64,000 bases of DNA from Pseudomonas sp. GOM6. Lineage in GTDB: Bacteria; Pseudomonadota; Gammaproteobacteria; Pseudomonadales; Pseudomonadaceae. A program made the translations under genes and the position numbers. The notes below the pieces were generated by a model, which made no database searches, was not told the DNA's origin, and saw only the letters and a list, made by a program, of their open reading frames with translations. Location of the stretch: positions 1 through 64,000 of the forward strand of contig NZ_JARPUS010000005.1 of the NCBI RefSeq assembly GCF_029537485.1. The letters run 5' to 3'. Below are positions 59,801 to 64,000 of the stretch, one piece after another; position 1 is the stretch's first letter; each line of letters starts with the position of its first letter.

Positions 59801-60576
59801 TCCAGCCTTCGTTCTCTTCTGAGTACGCGCCGGCGGACCTGACCCTCCGAGTCAGGAACATTGGCGAGTTCAAAGGTGTTGAAGGGGTCTATTACAACTG
59901 GGAGCTGCCAGCGCATCCTGGCCTTGATGTTGTAAAGGACGACAACATGGCGCTTCGCCTGTTGAAGGTGAATGCCCCAGATACCTACACGTTCCTTGTT
60001 CATGTCTACGACGCCAGGGGCAACTACTCGCAGGTAGAGCGGACAATGGTCTTCAAAGAGCCACCGCCTTGGCAGGTGACTCTTGCCTGGAGTGGTAGCA
60101 ATACCGCCAACCGAGCGCCGCTGGATGTAATGGTTCGCCCCTACATCTCGGGAGGTCATCCAAAGGACACGATCACAAGCATTGTGTATCGGCTTGATGG
60201 TGAGGTGATCGACACAAATGGCTCCCGTTACGCTCGATCCACGCTGGGCGAGGAGGGGCAGTATCAGGTGACCATGGATATCGAGACATCTATGGGCAAG
60301 GAGGCAGGTGGTTCTGCCGACATTGAGGTTAAGAAGAACATACCGCCGACCTGTGAAATCAAAGTGACAGAGGGTGGAACGGCATGGACTGCAACTGCAC
60401 GGTGCGCCGATGAGGATGGTCGAATTGCTCGCCACCGGTGGTGGCTGAACGACGCCGAGCAGGGGCTGGGTGGCGCTGTGATCACAATCTCCAAGCGCAC
60501 CTACTCGACTCCGCCACACATCATCCTCGTTGGGGTTGATGACTCGGGGGACGAGTCACCACCTATAGCCTGGTGA
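53806..60576 (+). CDS. Giant exported tandem Ig/cadherin-like protein in the transfer region
   Basis: The product is 2256 aa. A signal peptide (residues 1-23) and a Cys-containing N-domain are followed by about eleven ~90-residue cadherin/Ig-like repeats (residues ~130-1125). Each repeat ends with a conserved (F/Y)TP...G.(D/V)..(F/Y)..(A/V)DxxG pattern and an N-x-AP linker. The ~1130-residue C-terminal half contains two related Cys units (near 1275 and 1388, C...C-F/L-VEW) and PKD-like repeats at the end. There is no membrane anchor, LPXTG, autotransporter or type I secretion signal. IncHI plasmids encode large Ig-like proteins linked to transfer, and this may be an analogue. A palindrome copy lies at 57864. 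Confidence 0.75.
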   Translation: MLKWIPGALFLLTTSFISNAAFADCVMSNQDLVVSPTEAVAGQKVQVTYSATRETCSGMGSFSYDINVGTGTSGSIGSCEGKRTSDSESCTGEATLPAGFTGSINIVVKDTSARVNVSAPLDVPAAPAIAISTPEDQPFVIDMPANGVDYASYEVAGQPHDSQGSAFVDGKTIIFSPVRDWNGSGSFSYRSISAEGVQSDVGTISFEVTPEPDAPVLSKTALIGVEDRPLTFEPLVVDPDEGDTYTLFVDQQPDPTIGVVTIDGTKVTFTPAKNWNGDVEFSLKAVDSFGVSSEPQYYKATFENENDAPEVSPVITNILEDEPASVPVVFNDPDGSAPFTMFIHEQPAAGGVCSISGTEVRFQPDTDWSGSADCVVAVADASGAVGLGKYTFAVAASNDAPSSQDIQVTFNQGTSKAVSVSVSDPDAGDTHTVEVVTSADPSFGAISVSGKTITLAPVAGFYGFKKVTYRVRDNRGGVSSDYAIYAKVIPLNKAPVMTAQEFTTPMGQSLSTRLSAIDPNQDAPLTFSISASPAAGAGTAAISGDVLTYTPAAGFTGVATVQLKARDPGGLLSAAVPYKFNVTGDVPVAIDVDVGMPSDSHTLVIVEQPPAGVGSIAVSGSKVTFTPVKGFFGKATFKYKVVDAAGAATDDLVGTIDVAKYNYAPTSASATISAVEGKTSSPVQPVVVDENPYDAGNHTFIVPIQTMAGFVEVVNNQLVYTAAFGYSGTDSFKFLAVDQGGLSVVGTATVSIEAFNYAPDSVSGAATGPEGVSLSAPLVVVDKNAGETFTYEILEQPHSGSVSLSGSSLVFAPAAGFVGTMVVPVRATDAGGLSVDGYVVFTVEKNNVAPTSVGGIIKVYESGVSAPFYPKVADANFYDYGRHVLTVTVAPAFGQAEVVENRIIYTPNKNYSGADQLTVRAVDLGGLSVVGKVDIEVIPYNTAPLTTEALLVAYEGESSRPTWPSVEDPNAWDAHTFEVISQPAHGEVVLTTEGFVYTPEAKFYGVDAFPYRAVDAAGDYIEGVARVVVYRKNYAPTGFAPQEFYFYEGVGGNLRLSAEDPNRWGTHTFTVAQQPEHGEVVVRGNTLVFRTKGKAATQMLLTVTDQAGESFTGTLNLIPRPIGDLIDHLPVIDLPEQEFKTPAITQPFNRADGRPGLLLTDPQALAELGTEWIAVVDSQSEVGLNISGQDMVPSEGGVVVVDYLAEDAMGASIAALESGKAGKAFLKLARADGTGTVYRVPFVVWAPAAEVSLSANPAIQLMDRVRAELVPGSAECTFNVKESEAAKGNPYDSPLCFVEWTKWPVETKNISSGKTLAFEGAVEAVGAQAVEAAAFIVGADGGKHLIGTYTTSLEVTSVSGVVEMGPKYPFTEAYYMVEQLDIDFMQTAGPKCDLTIVEFRAKNSAATNSARPACLVEWDEIPVGLKAREYWEKPYVLGVSTYLGNNDTKWTLSVFTKAGEKVEIGKGVFSYQSVMPPEIGVEFLENKNKIGDAYYTSYVSGQYVTDAQITAAGAKLMMTHNFNEGKEATEEVSPGPARSMDFRRRINTAPFDSLWEQREIKVETKYAQLHDIQSSGSIRVVSIPDANVLPVIQSDSQRILSTELLGVTVNVGDYYTSDVVYDAGTMGEWEVRLVTKPAWNTVEPLTDWMKSDGAGAAEFELSVAELAGKSLRIYAEAKAISPIPEYQETRVSPRPLSIAILNGAALDGSIRALRLTGEAPLRVTLFADVNNRAWTKDLGDVQWEISTEGGAWEPLPNPSRAPQRIFKTFEKGTYKVRATMVNKNSGATSLTDEVEIIAYNVPRGLLRGPGNTFLNADSTFRLKSIDGSDLDTSNIDVEWSLDRGVTWTPGADSVTFSRDSEQRVYVYARMKYKDSPTEDPRIWKVLRSGVAFRKVRPPRVQLIGPRRPEVGKEAVWVANMLMPYPNMDLTMDGEFIMPHDGAVVPGQQVTYTPTEEDLDLEKTEISYRAWINGYRDQGGEGITTQRITFWLYDWPKWGIQPSFSSEYAPADLTLRVRNIGEFKGVEGVYYNWELPAHPGLDVVKDDNMALRLLKVNAPDTYTFLVHVYDARGNYSQVERTMVFKEPPPWQVTLAWSGSNTANRAPLDVMVRPYISGGHPKDTITSIVYRLDGEVIDTNGSRYARSTLGEEGQYQVTMDIETSMGKEAGGSADIEVKKNIPPTCEIKVTEGGTAWTATARCADEDGRIARHRWWLNDAEQGLGGAVITISKRTYSTPPHIILVGVDDSGDESPPIAW
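57864..57876. repeat. Dispersed palindrome copy 12, perfect core
   Basis: AGAAGTTACTTCT inside the giant Ig-like gene (L-E-V-T-S). Weaker copies lie at 54600-54612 (AAAAGTTACTTTT, mismatched symmetrically) and 55107-55119. Confidence 0.85.
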
Positions 60577-60590
60577 GTTCTGCAATACAA

Positions 60591-60617
60591 GGGCGCCTGA
60601 TGGCGCCCTTTCTATTT
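60591..60617 (+). terminator. Rho-independent terminator after the giant Ig-like gene
   Basis: GGGCGCC-TGAT-GGCGCCC followed by TTTCTATTT. Confidence 0.82.
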
Positions 60618-60619
60618 GA

Positions 60620-60640
60620 CCCCTCCGGAGGGGCCTAATT
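60620..60640 (+). promoter_or_regulatory. C4/G4 upstream element for the dsbC-traC operon
   Basis: CCCC-TCCGGA-GGGG-CCTAATT, 68 bp before the ATG at 60702. TAGCCT lies 34 nt after the GGGG (60667). Confidence 0.65.
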
Positions 60641-60701
60641 CAGCTCATGCATGTGTGGATCGTCGGTAGCCTGTTTCTATTCGAACCCTGGACGGAAACC
60701 G

Positions 60702-61400
60702 ATGAACCATATCCGAAAAGTACTTTTGTCCCTTGCCCTTGCTGCGCTGACGGCTACCGCTTCTGCTTCAGATAGTCCAGGTGCGCACAACCAAGTGGAG
60801 CCCCTGCCAATCAATGGGATGGTGGCAGCCGTCAAGAACGGAAAGCTGGCTTTTGTGTCTGCAAACGGCCGATTTGTGTTCCAGGGGTCGATGTTCGATG
60901 CCTGGGATGGGAAGAACATCGAATCGCTTGAGGACGCAAGGCGTGCATACAACTACATGAACCTCAAGAAACTCGATTTTCGTGTTGATGCTCTCGCGCC
61001 AATGACCATCGGTACCGGCCCAAGGGAGATCGTCATTTTCACCGACCCCTATTGCCCCTCGTGCCATCTCCTCATAGAGGACGCTCTGAAAGAAACGGAT
61101 TACACCTTCAAATTGGTGCACATCCCCGTCCTCGGAGAAGACAGTCAGAAGGCTGTCCGCTTCGGGTTCTGCTCCCCTGACCGCGAACTGGCACAGAAGG
61201 TACTTCTGGGCCGGGTAAAGCCTAAGGATATCCCGAACCCTGAATTCAAGGACTGTGACACAACACCAGTAGCTAAGCGGGTGGTTACAACCCAGCTGCT
61301 GGGTCTGAAAGGCGTCCCCTTCCTTCTTCGCGACGATGGCCTTGTCCGCAATGGATACATGAAGGGCGATCTCCACAAATGGCTCACAGAGGGCATCTGA
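60702..61400 (+). CDS. dsbC: DsbC/TrbB-type disulphide isomerase of the transfer region
   Basis: The 232-aa product has a signal peptide (residues 1-22), a dimerisation-like N-domain and a thioredoxin domain with C118-P-S-C121. A G-V-P-F cis-Pro loop follows near residue 207. It lies directly before traC, as in F and SXT/R391, where DsbC/TrbB folds Cys-rich transfer proteins. The ATG at 60702 is preferred over an upstream frame extension. A palindrome copy lies at 61195-61207. Confidence 0.88.
   Translation: MNHIRKVLLSLALAALTATASASDSPGAHNQVEPLPINGMVAAVKNGKLAFVSANGRFVFQGSMFDAWDGKNIESLEDARRAYNYMNLKKLDFRVDALAPMTIGTGPREIVIFTDPYCPSCHLLIEDALKETDYTFKLVHIPVLGEDSQKAVRFGFCSPDRELAQKVLLGRVKPKDIPNPEFKDCDTTPVAKRVVTTQLLGLKGVPFLLRDDGLVRNGYMKGDLHKWLTEGI
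61195..61207. repeat. Dispersed palindrome copy 13 (AGAAGGTACTTCT)
   Basis: One mismatch. CAGAAG/CTTCTG arms around GTA. In dsbC it is read as Q-K-V-L-L. Confidence 0.7.
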
Positions 61401-61401
61401 A

Positions 61402-63801
61402 GTGACTGCTTATAAACACGTTCAATACCCTCTGGCAGACCTGCTGCAGGTAGAGGCCTACGATCCCGACAGCAAGCTTTTTCTGCTCGATGACAATCAG
61501 ATCGCCTTCGGCTTCCTTTGTCGCCCGCTGCCTGGCTCCGATGGCAAAGAAGGGGATCAGCTGAAGTCGGTGCTTAAGCAGGCGTGGCCTGACGGCACCC
61601 TTATTTCGTTCATTCTTTTCGGTAGTCAGAACATCAATGACCAGGTCAACGGCATGCTTCGCATGCGCCTTTCGACCGAGCAGGGTGTAGAGACTGTCGC
61701 TATCCAGAACCGTGCGCAGTATCTATTCAATGGCACGCTCAATCCGATCGACGAGCACTCCGGCATCAAAATCCGTGAGACCCATGCTCTCGTCACGGTG
61801 ATTCTGCCCATCGCCGACACCTTCCCTAGCGAAAAGGAAGCCCAGCACGCTGGCGAACTGCGAGCGCAGTTCGATTCGACCTTCAACTCAGTCGGCTTTT
61901 GCCCGCGTGTCCTGGATAACGATATTTACGTAGAGCTGATGGGGTCCATCCTCAACCAGGGCCCGGATGCGTCCTGGCGCGATCGCACCGAAATGACCGC
62001 GGATGACGATAAGCCCCTGAAGTACCAAGTCTTGGACTATGACCGGACTGTCGAGGTTTTCTCCGATCACCTCATGATTGGTTCCACGCTGGTGAAGTCG
62101 TTGAGCGTTAAGCGCTTCCCGCGCACTACCTTCCAGGGCAATGCAGCCTGGTATCTCGGCGATCTACTTAACGGCCGAACCGGCATACGTGAAAACTGCA
62201 TTTTCAGTTTCACTATGTATTTCCCTGATCAGCAGGGGACGAAAGACAAGCTGCAGACTAAACGCACCTGGGCCAATAACCAGGCGTACGGTCCACTGTT
62301 GAAGTTCGTTCCAATGCTCGCCGCCAAGAAGAACGGCTTTGACACCCTCTTCAAAGAGCTGGACGAGGGTGAGGCCGTCGTCCGTTGCAACATGACAGTG
62401 CTTGTATTCGCTGAGAACCGCGACAAGCTCGTACGTGCATCCTCCGAAGCGAGGAACTACCTGGGTATCCGCCAGTTCCAGGTAATGGAAGATAAGTTCT
62501 TCAACCTCCCGCTTTTCATCGGTGCGCTGCCGTTCGGGGCTGATCGCAAAGCGATTGAGGAATCGCGCCGCTATAAAACGATGGCTATCACCCACGCGCT
62601 TCCGCTGCTCCCGATCTATGGCGACTGGAAGGGGTCAGGCACACCGATGATGACCTTCGCGTCGCGGAACGGTCAGTTGATGTCCTACTGCCTTTTCGAC
62701 TCGGAGACCAACTACAACGCGACCGTTGCGGCTCAGTCGGGCTCTGGTAAGTCATTCCTAACCAACTACCTAATCACTGCCTACCGATCAACCGGGGCGC
62801 AGGTGTGGGTTATTGACGTTGGGCGGTCCTACGAGAAGCTTGCTCGGGCTTTCAATGGGGACTTCGTCGAGTTCACCCCTGAGGCAAATATCTGCCTCAA
62901 CCCGTTTGAATTGGTGCAGATCTACTCCGACGAAGAAGACGTGCTCATTGGTCTTCTGTCTGCGATGGCGGCGCCTACGGTTCCCCTTACCGACTTGCAG
63001 ACTGCCGGCCTTCGCCGTCACACCTCTATGGTCTGGCAAATCCATGGCAATGCCATGACGGTTGACCATATCGAGCAGTCCATGCTCGGTGACGAGGATA
63101 GCCGCGTTCAAGATATCGGCCGTCAGCTCTACCCCTTCACCTCCAAGGGCATGTACGGCAAGTATTTCAACGGCAAGAACAACGTCAACTTCGAAAATCC
63201 GTTCACAGTTCTTGAGCTTGAAGAGCTGAAAGGTCGAAAGCACCTGCAGCAGGTTGTTCTCCTCCAGCTCATCTACCAGATCCAACAAGACATGTTCCTG
63301 GGCGAGCGCGATCGCAAGAAGATCGTGATCATCGACGAGGCCTGGTCCCTGCTTACTGAAGGTGACGTTGCCAAGTTCATCGAGCATGGCTATCGCCGGT
63401 TCCGTAAGTACAACGGGGCCGCAATCACGATTACTCAGTCGGTGAACGACCTGTATGCCTCACCAACCGGTCGGGCTATCGCTGAGAACTCGGCAAACAC
63501 CTTCCTGCTGGGTCAGAAGGCAGAGTCAATCAACCTGATCCGCAAGGAAGGGCGCCTGACTCTGAGTGACTTCGGTTACAGCATCCTGAAGTCGGTACAC
63601 ACCATTCGCGGGCAGTACTCCGAGATTTTCATTAACACGGAGCGCGGCTCCGGGGTGGCGCGACTCACGGTCGATAACTTCTCGAAGCTGCTGTATTCGA
63701 CGGCTCCCGACGACGTTCAGGCGATTAACAACCATATCAAGACCGGCATGGATACCTCGCAAGCGATCAATGCCGTCCTGCGTGACAGGGGGCATCTGTG
63801 A
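61402..63801 (+). CDS. traC: Conjugative transfer ATPase TraC (VirB4-like)
   Basis: The 799-aa product has the TraC/VirB4 N-terminal domain (~1-400) and an ATPase core with Walker A Q-S-G-S-G-K-S near 446-452 and Walker B KIVIIDEAWSLL near 639-650. It powers pilus assembly at the inner membrane. The start is GTG, 1 bp after the dsbC stop, so the genes are coupled. Its stop overlaps the next start. Confidence 0.94.
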   Translation: MTAYKHVQYPLADLLQVEAYDPDSKLFLLDDNQIAFGFLCRPLPGSDGKEGDQLKSVLKQAWPDGTLISFILFGSQNINDQVNGMLRMRLSTEQGVETVAIQNRAQYLFNGTLNPIDEHSGIKIRETHALVTVILPIADTFPSEKEAQHAGELRAQFDSTFNSVGFCPRVLDNDIYVELMGSILNQGPDASWRDRTEMTADDDKPLKYQVLDYDRTVEVFSDHLMIGSTLVKSLSVKRFPRTTFQGNAAWYLGDLLNGRTGIRENCIFSFTMYFPDQQGTKDKLQTKRTWANNQAYGPLLKFVPMLAAKKNGFDTLFKELDEGEAVVRCNMTVLVFAENRDKLVRASSEARNYLGIRQFQVMEDKFFNLPLFIGALPFGADRKAIEESRRYKTMAITHALPLLPIYGDWKGSGTPMMTFASRNGQLMSYCLFDSETNYNATVAAQSGSGKSFLTNYLITAYRSTGAQVWVIDVGRSYEKLARAFNGDFVEFTPEANICLNPFELVQIYSDEEDVLIGLLSAMAAPTVPLTDLQTAGLRRHTSMVWQIHGNAMTVDHIEQSMLGDEDSRVQDIGRQLYPFTSKGMYGKYFNGKNNVNFENPFTVLELEELKGRKHLQQVVLLQLIYQIQQDMFLGERDRKKIVIIDEAWSLLTEGDVAKFIEHGYRRFRKYNGAAITITQSVNDLYASPTGRAIAENSANTFLLGQKAESINLIRKEGRLTLSDFGYSILKSVHTIRGQYSEIFINTERGSGVARLTVDNFSKLLYSTAPDDVQAINNHIKTGMDTSQAINAVLRDRGHL

Positions 63802-64000
63802 TGCGTAACGCGATAATTTCATTCCTGGTTTCTGTGGCCGTCTTGGCGGCATACGAGTCGTTCTTCAGAAGCGCGGACCAGGGCCAGATGCTGGCGGTGG
63901 TCAACTATGACGCTATCCTCGGGAAGCTCGGGGATGCCGCTACGACCGAGACGGTCAACGCCGCGACCCTCGATCTGCAGCAGAAAGCAACCAAGCTGGC
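63801..64000 (+). CDS. trbI: F-type TrbI-like transfer protein (partial)
   Basis: A 66-codon fragment, open at the window end, starting at an ATG that overlaps the traC stop by one base. It has an N-terminal membrane segment (AIISFLVSVAVLAAYESFF) followed by LAVVNYDAILGKL, the beginning of the F-type TrbI domain. That domain lies after traC in F-like systems and affects pilus retraction. The call rests on the short N-terminus and on position. Confidence 0.6.
   Translation, partial: MRNAIISFLVSVAVLAAYESFFRSADQGQMLAVVNYDAILGKLGDAATTETVNAATLDLQQKATKL

Noticed and set aside
59776..60519. 247-codon minus-strand frame opposite the giant Ig-like gene
   Set aside because: The sense strand is continuous with the giant protein, and the antisense product has no motif or ribosome-binding site.
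1..64000. Insertion sequences, integrases, tRNA or rRNA genes, replication initiation gene
   Set aside because: No transposase or integrase motifs, terminal repeats, tRNA cloverleaves or Rep-like proteins were recognised in any frame.

Overview
The window reads as part of a large conjugative plasmid of a Pseudomonas-type gammaproteobacterium. GC content is fairly high, codon use is even throughout, genes are short and densely packed, and most have unknown functions. There are no rRNA, tRNA, insertion sequence or CRISPR features. The mix of a MobH-type relaxase, an F-type mating apparatus, and plasmid-borne TopA, CsrA, HU, RdgC, ParB-like and DksA-like proteins fits the Pseudomonas megaplasmids (IncP-2 / pBT2436-like). 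That assignment is an inference from gene content; no replication gene is visible here.

Layout. 0-9.9 kb: a degenerate exonuclease-fold protein, a DUF4942-type methyltransferase, a TGT/DpdA-like protein, an S49 peptidase, a HerA-type ATPase carrying a DUF5710-like insert, and membrane proteins. 9.9-10.3 kb: a gene-free stretch packed with hairpins, probably a structured RNA. 10.5-24.7 kb: mostly unknown small genes, with a SprT-like protein, a 58-residue protein carrying a sliding-clamp-binding motif, lipoproteins, a secreted EEP-family nuclease, RdgC and a DksA-like protein. 25-34.8 kb: a thioredoxin-fold protein, an SF1 helicase, a DEDDh exonuclease, a three-gene envelope operon (VWA-like secreted protein, polytopic membrane protein, OmpA lipoprotein), a membrane HExxH protease and a small endonuclease-like protein. 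34.9-40.4 kb, minus strand: csrA, hup, topA, a Cas4/RecB-like nuclease and a ParB-like gene. 41.8-64 kb: the transfer region in the order traI(mobH)-traD-orf-DUF4400-dsb-traL-traE-traK-traB-traV-traA-giant Ig-like protein-dsbC-traC-trbI (cut by the window end). This order resembles SXT/R391 and IncHI transfer regions.

Two plasmid-wide sequence signals cut across these modules. The first is a 13-bp palindrome, AGAAGTTACTTCT, present at 13 sites with at most one mismatch and spread from 0.6 to 61.2 kb, mostly inside genes and in more than one reading frame. It looks like a binding site for a DNA-organising protein, possibly the ParB-like product. The second is a promoter-associated element, CCCC-(about 5 nt)-GGGG followed by a CTAAT-like tail. 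It sits 45-90 bp upstream of at least 16 start codons, always in the same orientation, and often has a -10-like hexamer 33-34 nt after the GGGG. This suggests a shared activator controlling transfer, DNA-maintenance and unknown genes.

Functionally, the transfer genes would build an F-type pilus and DNA export channel. The thioredoxin-fold proteins would support disulphide formation in the Cys-containing envelope proteins. The nuclease, helicase, topoisomerase and RdgC genes look like plasmid maintenance functions. All calls rest on reading sequence motifs by eye; no database search was run.
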